From Betaproteobacteria bacterium UBA5582 (GTDB lineage Bacteria; Pseudomonadota; Gammaproteobacteria; Burkholderiales; Rhodocyclaceae), in NCBI GenBank assembly GCA_002425245.1, contig DILW01000148.1, positions 1 to 64,000 on the forward strand: DNA of 64,000 nucleotides, given 5' to 3'. The notes below the pieces were generated by a model. The model saw only the letters and a list, made by a program, of their open reading frames with translations, did not search any database and was not told where the DNA came from. Shown piece after piece: positions 35,521-43,749 of the stretch (its first letter is position 1; every line of letters starts with the position of its first letter). A program made the translations under genes and the position numbers.

Positions 35521-36201
35521 GTGTTGGTGACTCGCCGTAGCAGTCAAACTGTTTGACCATGTGCCCCAGGTCGGCATAGGTCAAATTGTAGTAATAGGCT
35601 GCCCGGCGGGTTTCTACATTGACCTGCCCTAGTGTGTCCATACTAGAGCGATGGGTGACTGACCGATTCAGGTTCGTCGCATACGTTGGCTCCAGTTAGC
35701 CCTTGGGCCGCTTCTGGCCGGCAGTGTGAGTAGGCGCCCTTGCCCGTAAGCCGACGTTCGCCGAAGCTCAGATCTTTCAATGGCTGCAATGCGGCACATG
35801 CGCAACTGAGTACATCCGGCCATCAAGAGAAGCTCGTCCGGAATGCCAGTCAGACAGCAACAGACTGACAGCGGACATTCGGGTTTCGTGGCCCGGGGAA
35901 TCCTGGTCGGGCACTGCGGACCGTGGGTCTGCGCTCCAACTCGGTCGGCTATGCGTCGGTTACCGGCCAGTCAGTTGCTGATGGAGGGTGTCAGTTTAGG
36001 CCATAGCCCGAACCGACCCACAAGAGACATTCATCGTATCGGCGATCCGGCGGAAGGTTTCTGAGCGTAGCAGTCGCACTGAGTGATCGCTGGCTGTAAG
36101 CTACTCAGCCAATCTCGTCATACAGGCCAACACTTGAAGTTCAATCAGACACACCCACATGAAAGTCGATACGCGCTCTATTTTGACCTCGAGGGCCGAT
36201 C
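35521..36201. other. Intergenic region with direct repeat copy 1
   Basis: About 680 bp without a convincing gene. It looks like decayed sequence; the one definite feature is the 50-bp repeat at 35671-35720 shared with 43628-43677. Confidence 0.5.
35671..35720 (+). repeat. 50-bp direct repeat, copy 1
   Basis: Matches 43628-43677 at 48 of 50 positions, in the same orientation (shared core includes CGTTGGCTCCAGTTAGCCC). The two copies frame about 8 kb of cargo, and the second lies next to a tyrosine recombinase gene. Confidence 0.8.
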
Positions 36202-36684
36202 TTGGTAATTACCTTTTTATGGATATTGTGTGTTGCCTTGATTTTGCTGGGTTTGGCGGGCACCGTGCTGCCCGTGCTGCCAGGCACCGTGTTGGTTTGG
36301 GGCGGCATTGTGCTGGGGGCTTGGATAGACGACTTCGCTCGTGTCGGCATGACCACCGTGGTGGTGGTCAGTGTGCTGGCGTTATTGGCCTGGGGTTTGG
36401 AGTATGTAGCCGGGCTCATGGGAGCCAAAAAAGCCGGCGCCAGCAAACTGGCCCTGATGGGCGCAGCGGTGGGCACGGTACTCGGTCTTTTCATGGGCTT
36501 GGTGGGCGTGCTCTTCATGCCTTTGGTCGGCGCCGCCGTTGGCGAGTACTTGGCACGAAAAGACCATGCACGCGCTGTCAAAGTCGGCATTGCCACATGG
36601 GTAGGGATCATGGTGGGGCTCATCGCCAAAGTCGTGCTGGCTTTCACTATGGTGGGTATTTTCGGCGCGGCCTTGCTGATTTGA
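36202..36684 (+). CDS. DUF456 family membrane protein
   Basis: A 160-aa small membrane protein with four to five hydrophobic segments; LAGTVLPVLPGTVLVWGGIV and LMGAAVGTVLGLFMGLVGVL are glycine-rich repeats typical of DUF456. The start appears to be TTG at 36202 with no clear ribosome site, so the N-terminus is uncertain. Function of the family is unknown. It is the first gene within the 50-bp repeats. Confidence 0.78.
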   Translation: MVITFLWILCVALILLGLAGTVLPVLPGTVLVWGGIVLGAWIDDFARVGMTTVVVVSVLALLAWGLEYVAGLMGAKKAGASKLALMGAAVGTVLGLFMGLVGVLFMPLVGAAVGEYLARKDHARAVKVGIATWVGIMVGLIAKVVLAFTMVGIFGAALLI

Positions 36685-36746
36685 AAATACAAAGGCGCGT
36701 CAAGACCAGGCGAGTGATCAGGGCTGGGAAGTTTGAAGCGGGTCGT

Positions 36747-36986
36747 TCAGTGCAGTAGTGTTACGAGTAATACCAGCACCCCAAGGCCCAGATTGATCGC
36801 AACCCAGTTGCGGGTCTGTGCCAGGGCCGCACCACCCGCGACCCAATCAAACGCCGCAACGGCAAGGCTTAGCCTCTTGTAAAGCACAACGCGGATGTGC
36901 ATGAAGATTGCCACTATCGCGATGCCGATCACCGCCATGAGGGTCCAGGCCAGCGGCATCTCGAAGCTGCTACCCGACTGCACCAC
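36747..36986 (-). CDS. CopD-like small membrane protein, probably truncated
   Basis: A 79-aa frame starting with GTG. Two membrane segments flank a basic loop (HIRVVLYKRLSLAVAAFDWV, then WVAINLGLGVLVLLVTLL), resembling the C-terminal end of CopD-family inner-membrane proteins, which normally have more helices. It follows the metallophosphoesterase by 33 bp in the same frame and strand, without a strong ribosome site. It may be a remnant or a shortened functional variant. Confidence 0.5.
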   Translation of the reverse strand: MVQSGSSFEMPLAWTLMAVIGIAIVAIFMHIRVVLYKRLSLAVAAFDWVAGGAALAQTRNWVAINLGLGVLVLLVTLLH

Positions 36987-37019
36987 CTGCGTAGTGATGC
37001 GGGTGGTGGCTGCGTGCGA

Positions 37020-37853
37020 TCAGGCGCGTTCTGGCAGTACGGGGGTGACTGAGGTGCGGATAAAGACCTGATCGCGGGGCGCAAAGTCCCACTGCTCGAT
37101 AAGGCAGAACACCCCCTTTTCGGCCCCGGCCTGCGCCAGATCGCCAGGTGCACCGACTGCCTCGCCCCAGCGCAGGATATTCACCGAGTTGGGCGCTTCG
37201 GGGCGAGTACGCGACGAAATGGCGGTACCAGCCTGAAGCACTGAAAGTCGTCGGGACAGGCCATGCACCGCCAGCGTGTAGGGCAGATGTATGTGCCCAC
37301 CCAGGACGAGGTCAGCCCCGGCCGCCGACCAGGCGTGCAGCGCGGCTTCGTGGCCGCGCAGCAGATTGACGCGTTCTTCTGCCTGAGCCACCGCCGCCGG
37401 CTGGTGCACCACCACCAGACGCAACTGCTGCGGGCTGGCCGCATTCAACAGCTTGGCCACGCGCTCAATCTGCACCGAGGACACTTCTCCGTTCTTGTGC
37501 CGCCAGGCGCGCGTGGTGTTAACACCGATAACCAGCAGATCGGACGATGCGTGCACGGGTTCGAGATTGCCCCCGAAAGCCTTGGTGTAGCGCGCATAGG
37601 GGCTGGTCAGCCGTGACCACAGATCGAACAGCGCAATGTCGTGGTTGCCCGGCACGGCCAGAAGCGGAGCGCCTAACCGGTCGACGAAAGCCTTTGCAGC
37701 ACGGAACTGGCTGGGCCGTGCGCGCTGCGTGATGTCGCCCGAGAGCACCACCAGATCGGGATGCTGCTGCGCAGCCAGCGCGACAAGTGCGTCGACCACC
37801 GGCGGCAGTTCAGTACCGAAATGCGTATCGGAAATATGCAGCACGACACTCAT
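37020..37853 (-). CDS. Calcineurin-like metallophosphoesterase
   Basis: A 277-aa phosphoesterase with all five metal-binding blocks: ISDTHFG, LSGDIT, VPGNHD, VVVHQ and GGHIHLP. This subgroup resembles CpdA-type cyclic nucleotide or lipid-linked phosphoesterases. Its start overlaps the stop of the upstream lipid kinase gene by 4 bp (ATGA), so the two enzymes are translationally coupled; kinase plus phosphatase suggests turnover of a phosphorylated lipid or head group (inference). Confidence 0.88.
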   Translation of the reverse strand: MSVVLHISDTHFGTELPPVVDALVALAAQQHPDLVVLSGDITQRARPSQFRAAKAFVDRLGAPLLAVPGNHDIALFDLWSRLTSPYARYTKAFGGNLEPVHASSDLLVIGVNTTRAWRHKNGEVSSVQIERVAKLLNAASPQQLRLVVVHQPAAVAQAEERVNLLRGHEAALHAWSAAGADLVLGGHIHLPYTLAVHGLSRRLSVLQAGTAISSRTRPEAPNSVNILRWGEAVGAPGDLAQAGAEKGVFCLIEQWDFAPRDQVFIRTSVTPVLPERA

Positions 37854-38890
37854 GCCGGAAACTCCGAGCCGGTCGCCGTGGCAGCCTGATCAGGGTTTTG
37901 CAGCAGGTACAAGGGCTTTTCCAGCACACGAATGTCGATCGGTGCGCGCATGCGTGCCACTTCGCCATCGAACGCGACCACGAGTTCAGTGTGGTCGGTA
38001 CACAGAGTAGGTTTGACCACCATGTGCTTGAACTCGAAGCTTTCCACGCCGGCGGCTTCGCCCAGCCGGCCCATCGCTCCGTGCAGCATCAGCTTGAGCA
38101 TCGACAGCGTGCCAATGGGCCGTAGCATCAGCGCGGCCATGCTGCCATCGCCGGGGGTGCCGGCGATGGTGTCTTCCGGTTCGGCGCCGAACTGTTGCAG
38201 TTGCAGCCGGTTGTTGCCGACGAACAGCGTCAGCGTCTGTACATCGCGGACCGCCGAACCCGTCTCGATGTGCAGGCGCAAGCGGCGCTGTGCGCGCAGC
38301 AGCGTCGCCCCGGCCGCGACGAACGCCACCCAGCGGCTGCGGCCAAAGCGGGCTTTGTAGGCTTCGCGGTCCTGCAATAGTTCGGGGTAGATCCCCAGGC
38401 TGGCATTGACCAGGAAGATGCGCTCGTTGATGGCACCCACCTGCACCGGCACCGGGCGCGCCTGCAGCACCTGCCGGGCCGCAGCTGCCGGCTCGGTGGC
38501 AATGCCGTGTGTCCGGGCAAAGTAATTGAAGGTGCCGTAGGGAATGACCCCCATGGCGCAGCCGGCGGCGTGCGCAGCCTGGGCCACTGTATTGAGGCTG
38601 CCATCGCCACCTACGGCGATCACCGCCGTATCCCGCGCCACCGCCATTTTGGCGGCCTCGCCCGCTACCTGTGCCAGATCGGCAGGCTGGCAACTCAACA
38701 GTTCGCCCTTTCGTCCATGTGCTGCGAGTGCCGACTGGATTACCGTACGCTTGGCCTCGAGGTCGAAAGCCCCAGCGGCAGCGTTGATCACGAACAGTAG
38801 CGTTGCCTCAGGGTCGATGCTCGGGGGCGGCAGCGCATCGCGCTGGGGGCTGCCGGCTGATATCGGTCGGGGCTGGCACCTATCAGTCAT
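37850..38890 (-). CDS. Diacylglycerol/lipid kinase family protein (YegS/DagK-like)
   Basis: A 346-aa protein with the DAGK catalytic motif AVGGDGSLNTVA and the following GVIPYGTFNYFARTHG, then FLVNASLGIYPELL. It is predicted to phosphorylate a lipid at the inner membrane. Start ATG at 38890 overlaps the stop of the upstream DUF3616 gene by 8 bp; its end overlaps the phosphoesterase start. Confidence 0.88.
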   Translation of the reverse strand: MTDRCQPRPISAGSPQRDALPPPSIDPEATLLFVINAAAGAFDLEAKRTVIQSALAAHGRKGELLSCQPADLAQVAGEAAKMAVARDTAVIAVGGDGSLNTVAQAAHAAGCAMGVIPYGTFNYFARTHGIATEPAAAARQVLQARPVPVQVGAINERIFLVNASLGIYPELLQDREAYKARFGRSRWVAFVAAGATLLRAQRRLRLHIETGSAVRDVQTLTLFVGNNRLQLQQFGAEPEDTIAGTPGDGSMAALMLRPIGTLSMLKLMLHGAMGRLGEAAGVESFEFKHMVVKPTLCTDHTELVVAFDGEVARMRAPIDIRVLEKPLYLLQNPDQAATATGSEFPA

Positions 38891-40097
38891 GCCGCAGCAG
38901 ATCGCCGAAGACCGTGTACTCGCCATCCTGGCGATCCATGCCGGGCGCGTCGTAGAGTACCAGCCAGTGAGGCGTGCGGCCGGCGATCGCTAGCGGCAGG
39001 GCACAGATCGCTTCGGCCCGGTTCGTACCATGGCCGTGGGGTAGCGAAACCGATTCGGTCAGCACCGTTTCGAAACGCACCGGTTCCCGGTTGGCGCTGA
39101 TTGTGGCTCGGGCGAATGGCCATTTGAAGACACGGATATCACCATTGAGCACCATTGTCGGACCGGCCAGGATGTAAAGATCGTCACCGGAGAAATGCAG
39201 GTCGCGCACGCCCAGGCCGTCAAGTTGCAGGAAATGTTTGCGCAGCAGCGTGCCGCTCTCGTCAAGGGGTACCAGGCGGAGTTGATCCCGATGCGCCTCG
39301 ACTGCGATTTCGAGCAACGCCGACCAGCCGCGCAGCACCGGGCCACGCAGGCCGAGCAGCAGCCGCTGTCCGTCCACCGCCAGACCTTCGATGTCAAAGC
39401 CGTTGTCCTTGCCCGGGATCGCCATGTAGGGGCCAAAGTGGGGATCGTCGGCCAGGATGCGGGTGAGCAGGTTCGCCTGCGCATCGCCTTTGAGCCGCAG
39501 TGCCTGGCGGCCGTCTTGAGCCTGACGTACCAGGCAGGGCTCACCCTTAGCATCGGGCTCGATGGGCAGACATGCCAGCAGGCGGCGATTGGCGTCGAGC
39601 GTCACTTTTGCCAGCCGTTTGGCGTTGTCGGCGTGACCTCGGTCCGGCTTGATGTTCTTGCGCTTGAGGCCATGCGAACCAACCACCCAGAGGTAGCCAT
39701 CGGCCACCGCCATGCCTTCCAGGTCGGCCTCATCATCGTCTGCACCGGGCAGGTCCAGCAGCTCAGCCAGCGGAAAATCGCGGACTTCGCCAAAATGCAA
39801 GGACTCGCCGCCTACGGCGTCAAGGCGGCGCAGGCGATCCAGACCACTGGCTTCGTCGCCTGCCACCCAGAGCCAATCGCCGGTGAAGGCTGCTCCCGAC
39901 AGGTTGTTATGAACCAGGGAGTCAGGTGCGAACTCAAGACGAACGGCATTCGGGATTCGGGTTTTGGGCATGGGATGGGGTTTCTGGAAAAGATGTTGCG
40001 TTGGTCGCCCTACTGATTGACAAGTGCCATCTTCGGTTGGCTTATTCGTCAGCTGCGGGGTGCGATTTGACCACTCACGGGCTTGCAAGGTCATCAT
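38883..40097 (-). CDS. DUF3616 family protein
   Basis: A 404-aa protein with repeated beta-strand segments such as LSGAAFTGDWLWVAGDEASG, then LEGMAVADGYLWVVGSHGLK and FDIEGLAVDGQRLLLGLRGP, indicating a propeller-like fold. It matches DUF3616, of unknown function. Start ATG at 40097 has AAGGA at 6-nt spacing; an internal ATG at 39971 lacks a ribosome site. It is first in a coupled operon with the lipid kinase and phosphoesterase. Confidence 0.8.
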   Translation of the reverse strand: MMTLQAREWSNRTPQLTNKPTEDGTCQSVGRPTQHLFQKPHPMPKTRIPNAVRLEFAPDSLVHNNLSGAAFTGDWLWVAGDEASGLDRLRRLDAVGGESLHFGEVRDFPLAELLDLPGADDDEADLEGMAVADGYLWVVGSHGLKRKNIKPDRGHADNAKRLAKVTLDANRRLLACLPIEPDAKGEPCLVRQAQDGRQALRLKGDAQANLLTRILADDPHFGPYMAIPGKDNGFDIEGLAVDGQRLLLGLRGPVLRGWSALLEIAVEAHRDQLRLVPLDESGTLLRKHFLQLDGLGVRDLHFSGDDLYILAGPTMVLNGDIRVFKWPFARATISANREPVRFETVLTESVSLPHGHGTNRAEAICALPLAIAGRTPHWLVLYDAPGMDRQDGEYTVFGDLLRHD

Positions 40098-40129
40098 GAT
40101 CTTTCCTTAATTTGCGTTATCTAAAACGG

Positions 40130-40711
40130 TCATCGGCGAGAGCTCAGGTCGATGGTGACAACATCTTTCTCCTGGACCGAAAAAACCAGTGTGAAGTGCT
40201 CGCCGTCCTTGACGAACTCATGGCGCTCTTCCGAGGGTGAGGCTGAGCGAAGCGTCTGCTGGTACCCCAGTGCGGCGAAGCCCTGGATATAGTGGTTTAG
40301 AACTTCGGTGAAATCAGCCTTGCCCTGGTAACGCACTTGCACTTGCTGCTCATCGCGTTGCCACTGAACTCGCGCCAGGCCGGGATAACGTGCAACCGGC
40401 GCCGGATCGGTACCCGAGACTTCGCGCAGCGGACTTTCCGGCTTGAATCCTGGAACCAGGACGCCCAGTTTTTCCTGGACGCCCGGGATGACCTGCTCGA
40501 CCTGAGCGGTGGCGGCACGTACAGCTTCCGGTGCAGCGTTGACCCCATCTCTGGCCATACCGAACAACCATCCGGCAGTGCTGATCGCCGCCCAGATGAA
40601 TAATGCGACAAGCACCAGAAAGGTCACCGACAGGAAAATCCAGGTTCGGCGGCTGATCGAAAAGATACGGCTCAGGAGACCGCGCAAGAGGGGATTGGAT
40701 AATGGGCTCAC
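40130..40711 (-). CDS. Membrane-anchored protein of unknown function
   Basis: A 193-aa protein starting with GTG at 40711, supported by GGAGGA 5 nt upstream. One membrane helix (TWIFLSVTFLVLVALFIWAA) near the N-terminus is followed by a soluble domain, predicted to face the periplasm, with a charged, aromatic-poor C-terminal part. I do not recognise the family. Its start is coupled to the end of the HPF-like gene, and it precedes the DUF3616 operon by 32 bp. Confidence 0.72.
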   Translation of the reverse strand: MSPLSNPLLRGLLSRIFSISRRTWIFLSVTFLVLVALFIWAAISTAGWLFGMARDGVNAAPEAVRAATAQVEQVIPGVQEKLGVLVPGFKPESPLREVSGTDPAPVARYPGLARVQWQRDEQQVQVRYQGKADFTEVLNHYIQGFAALGYQQTLRSASPSEERHEFVKDGEHFTLVFSVQEKDVVTIDLSSRR

Positions 40712-40712
40712 G

Positions 40713-41051
40713 TCATTCCTCCGCCGAAAACACGGGGGTCGGCCCAAACTCCCGTTGCCGGGACAAGCGGCGTTCGAGGCTGCCTGCGGCACGATCGACG
40801 GCATGCGCAATCGCCGCCTGCAGATCGCAGGCAACTTCCTCGATCACCACATCCCGCATCCGCGACAGCGGAATACGCAGATGACAGCGCTTGTCGTTGC
40901 CGCCACGCGGACCATTGATGTCGGACAGGCTGACGACGATTCGATCGACATCGTGCTCGGCCCAATCCAGACCAAAATTCACACAACGCTCGATGTGCTC
41001 TCGCAAATCGTCAGACACTGTGATCCCTTGGCTGCGGATGTCGATCTTCAT
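40713..41051 (-). CDS. HPF/RaiA-family ribosome-associated protein
   Basis: A 112-aa protein related to short hibernation-promoting factors: MKIDIRSQGITVSDDLREHI, then RIVVSLSDINGPRGGNDKRC, with a beta-alpha-beta-beta-beta-alpha pattern. It lacks the long C-terminal domain of long HPF. It could protect or pause ribosomes under stress. It is divergent from the LysR gene, with an AT-rich 107-bp gap that should hold both promoters. Confidence 0.82.
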   Translation of the reverse strand: MKIDIRSQGITVSDDLREHIERCVNFGLDWAEHDVDRIVVSLSDINGPRGGNDKRCHLRIPLSRMRDVVIEEVACDLQAAIAHAVDRAAGSLERRLSRQREFGPTPVFSAEE

Positions 41052-41158
41052 TCCCTGTTCCTCAGATAGTGAAATAGGGCTTCAAGATAAACAAGGACGA
41101 ATATTTAAAAAACACAATTTTTTGTGGATAATATTTCGTAAATTTCCGAAATGTCAGC

Positions 41159-42109
41159 ATGAATCACAAACACCTTCATTACTTCTGGACGGTAGCCCGG
41201 CTTGGTGGCGTCAGCCGGGCGGCGGAGCAACTTGACCTCACGCCACAAACCATTAGCGGGCAACTGCGTCAGCTTGAAAATGAATTGGGGGCCGCGCTTT
41301 TCCGCCCTTCAGGCCGCGGTCTTGAACTGACCGATGCCGGACGGATGGCTCTGTCCTACGCCGATGAAATACTGCATCTCGAAAGCGAGATGAAGCAGGC
41401 GTTGCTGGCGCGCCAGCAACGCCCGATGCCGATCCTGCGCATCGGCATCGCAGATGTTGTCCCGAAATCGTTTGCCTACCGCTTGCTGGCCCCCGTTGGC
41501 AAACTGCCGGAACCGGTCAGACTGGTTTGCCGGGAAGGCAGTATCGACATGCTGCTCGCCGAACTGGCCCTGCACCACCTCGACATGGTCGTGGCCGATC
41601 GCCCGATGCCATCGGGACTGGCCATTCGCGGTCACAGCCATAAGCTGGGTGAAAGCGCCCTGGCCTTTTTTGCGGCCGAATCCCTGTGCCCCGAGCCGCC
41701 CGCTTTCCCGGAATGTCTGAACAATGCACCACTACTCCTGCCCGGCGGGCATGCCGCAGTTCGTGGCCTGATTGATCGCTGGTTCAGTGACCAGCGGCTA
41801 ACCCCACGGTTGATGGGCGAGTTCGATGATGGCGCGCTAATGAAGGCATTCGGGCAAGCCGGTGCCGGTTTCTTCCCGGGGCCGGCGGTGCTGGCTGATG
41901 AGATCCACTCACGCTACAACACGCCTTGTGTCGGTCGCGTAGAGGAGATTCATGAAAGCTTCTGGGCGATTACCGCCGAGCGGCGGATCAGCCATCCATC
42001 AATCGCGACGATCATCGATTCCGCCCGTACAGCACTCACTCCCGATCTATCCCATCAACATCCAGGCACTTCAGCCAGCCCAATCGGTGACCCTCATGCA
42101 AGCAAATGA
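41159..42109 (+). CDS. LysR-family regulator, NhaR-like
   Basis: A 316-aa LysR regulator. The N-terminal MNHKHLHYFWTVARLGGVSR, then AAEQLDLTPQTISGQLRQLE matches NhaR, the activator of the sodium/proton antiporter gene nhaA; no nhaA is present here. The tail overlaps the psiE-like gene start by 14 bp, so the regulator may govern the PsiE-MscS pair. Confidence 0.85.
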   Translation: MNHKHLHYFWTVARLGGVSRAAEQLDLTPQTISGQLRQLENELGAALFRPSGRGLELTDAGRMALSYADEILHLESEMKQALLARQQRPMPILRIGIADVVPKSFAYRLLAPVGKLPEPVRLVCREGSIDMLLAELALHHLDMVVADRPMPSGLAIRGHSHKLGESALAFFAAESLCPEPPAFPECLNNAPLLLPGGHAAVRGLIDRWFSDQRLTPRLMGEFDDGALMKAFGQAGAGFFPGPAVLADEIHSRYNTPCVGRVEEIHESFWAITAERRISHPSIATIIDSARTALTPDLSHQHPGTSASPIGDPHASK

Positions 42110-42596
42110 AAATTCGACTCACCAAACGAAAGACCCCGTCTTGTTGTTCTTTAACCGGGTGATCGCCCAGGTTTCCCGAGTCCTTGCCGCAATCATGGTG
42201 ATGGTCATCATCTGGGGAGTGGCAGATGTGGTTTATGTGCTCCATCAGCGTTTGATCGCACCGCCCTTCATGCTGCTAGAAATCAAGGACATCTTGGCGA
42301 CATTTGGTGCCTTTATGGCGGTGCTGATTGCCATTGAAATTTTTCACAACATCATTCTGTATGTCGAAGACAACCACAATCGGCAACTGGCTGTCGAAAT
42401 TGTTCTCGGAACAGCATTGATGGCGATTGCTCGCAAAGTCATCGTGCTTGACTTTAACGAAGTCGGTGCTGGTCACGTTTATGCGACGGCAACCGTGACT
42501 CTGGCCTTGTCCGTGGGCTACTACCTGATCGTGATTCGTGCGCAAGGCGCAAAGCGCCGAATGTCACGCAGCATCATTCCTTCTGCTAACGGTTGA
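42096..42596 (+). CDS. PsiE family membrane protein
   Basis: A 166-aa protein with four membrane segments (IMVMVIIWGVADVVYVL, FGAFMAVLIAIEIFHNII, then two C-terminal). IFHNIILYVEDNHNRQLAVE and ALMAIARKVIVLDF are typical of phosphate-starvation-inducible PsiE. Start ATG at 42096 lies inside the end of the LysR gene. PsiE homologues are recurrent in transmissible stress-resistance islands. Confidence 0.82.
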   Translation: MQANENSTHQTKDPVLLFFNRVIAQVSRVLAAIMVMVIIWGVADVVYVLHQRLIAPPFMLLEIKDILATFGAFMAVLIAIEIFHNIILYVEDNHNRQLAVEIVLGTALMAIARKVIVLDFNEVGAGHVYATATVTLALSVGYYLIVIRAQGAKRRMSRSIIPSANG

Positions 42597-42601
42597 CGCC
42601 C

Positions 42602-43465
42602 ATGTCCACGCTGAATGACCTGTTTGTCGCCATTCCCGGCCAATGGGAAAAGGTCATCGCGACCTTCTTACTGATCGCCTTCGGCATGGCCCTTTCCCAT
42701 CTTTGGGCACGCTATCTGGCACGGGGAGAGATTTCAGCGGAAAAACGGCGGATACATCTGGTCTGGGCCAGAAACGTCATCTGGTTTCTGGTCTTGTTCA
42801 TCATCATTTCCGTCTGGGCATCGACAATCGCCGGTTTTGCGCTCTCTCTTGCGGCAGTGGCTGGCGCGGTACTGATCGTCAGCAAGGAACTGCTGATGTG
42901 CGTACTCGGCTACCTTTACATCACCTTCGTTCGACCATTCAAAGTTGGCGATCTTGTTGAAATCAACCAACTGAGCGGGCGAGTCATCGACATCGATATA
43001 TTTGCCACCACCTTGGCTGAACTGGGCTATGGCGGGCAACAGACCGGAAAGGTGGCAGAGTTTCCCAATGGTTTGTTGCTGACGACGCCGTTGAAGAACA
43101 CCTCCCTGACGGGGGAATATGTGTTGCATCTCTTCCGCATGCCCATCCCTCAGGAAGCAACGGACGATCTCGACAAAGTCGAGGCTGCTGCATTGGCGGC
43201 CGCCGATCAGGCGACCCAGGCCTGGCAGGCAGATGCCCAAGCCCATTTCCGCAGGATTTCGGTCGAAAGCTTCATCGCCTTTCCGTCAGGTCGCAACAAG
43301 GTGCTGTGGGACTTTTCCGACCCCGACAAACTGATGCTCGTGGTCAGGGTAGCCTGTCCGAGTGACTTGCGATTGAAAGTCGAACAGGCGGTGTTTCGCG
43401 ATACCTGGCGGGCGTTGAGGTTAACTCAGTCCAGTGACTCAGGGCCGGGGCGTCTTGCTGAATGA
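42602..43465 (+). CDS. MscS-family mechanosensitive channel
   Basis: A 287-aa channel protein. Three N-terminal hydrophobic helices lead into the pore-lining segment and the beta domain (FVRPFKVGDLVEINQLSGRV, then EFPNGLLLTTPLKN). It follows psiE by 5 bp. It probably releases solutes on osmotic downshock. A second, different MscS is chromosomal at 61536. Confidence 0.87.
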   Translation: MSTLNDLFVAIPGQWEKVIATFLLIAFGMALSHLWARYLARGEISAEKRRIHLVWARNVIWFLVLFIIISVWASTIAGFALSLAAVAGAVLIVSKELLMCVLGYLYITFVRPFKVGDLVEINQLSGRVIDIDIFATTLAELGYGGQQTGKVAEFPNGLLLTTPLKNTSLTGEYVLHLFRMPIPQEATDDLDKVEAAALAAADQATQAWQADAQAHFRRISVESFIAFPSGRNKVLWDFSDPDKLMLVVRVACPSDLRLKVEQAVFRDTWRALRLTQSSDSGPGRLAE

Positions 43466-43627
43466 TCCGACCAGCCAGTGTCCGGCGATTGCAAAGATGA
43501 ACAAGACCAGTGCACCCAAGCCCCAGATTGCCCAAATCAACGGGCTGAGCCAACTGATGGCTGAAGCGAAGAAAGGCACGGTCTGGGTTACCGAAACAGT
43601 GACGCCATCACGCCAACGGCGGCAATA
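43439..43627 (-). pseudogene. Fragment of a small membrane protein cut by the 50-bp repeat
   Basis: A minus-strand open frame encodes VTQTVPFFASAISWLSPLIW and a further helix (GLGALVLFIFAIAGHWLVG), then stops at 43439, overlapping the MscS 3' end by 27 bp. No start codon precedes it before the 50-bp repeat begins at 43628, so it looks like the tail of a gene truncated at the repeat junction. Confidence 0.3.
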
Positions 43628-43677
43628 GGTTCGTTGCAGACGTTGGCTCCAGTTAGCCCTTGGGCCGCTTCTGGCCG
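43628..43677 (+). repeat. 50-bp direct repeat, copy 2
   Basis: Same orientation as 35671-35720 with two mismatches. It ends 72 bp before the stop of the tyrosine recombinase gene, a position expected for an attachment site. Confidence 0.8.
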
Positions 43678-43749
43678 ATTGCACGAATACAACATGATGC
43701 CAGAAAGCGGCCGCCCGGGTTGTGCCCCCGTGCAGCCGCAAGGTGCCGG

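Noticed and set aside
36202..43465. Classical transmissible protein-quality-control stress island
   Set aside because: PsiE is shared, but ClpG, small heat-shock proteins, FtsH, YfdX and DegP are all absent, so the label would mislead.
35671..43677. Integron attC or cassette array reading of the 50-bp repeats
   Set aside because: The repeats lack paired RYYYAAC/GTTRRRY core sites, and the cargo is in operons on both strands rather than single-gene cassettes.
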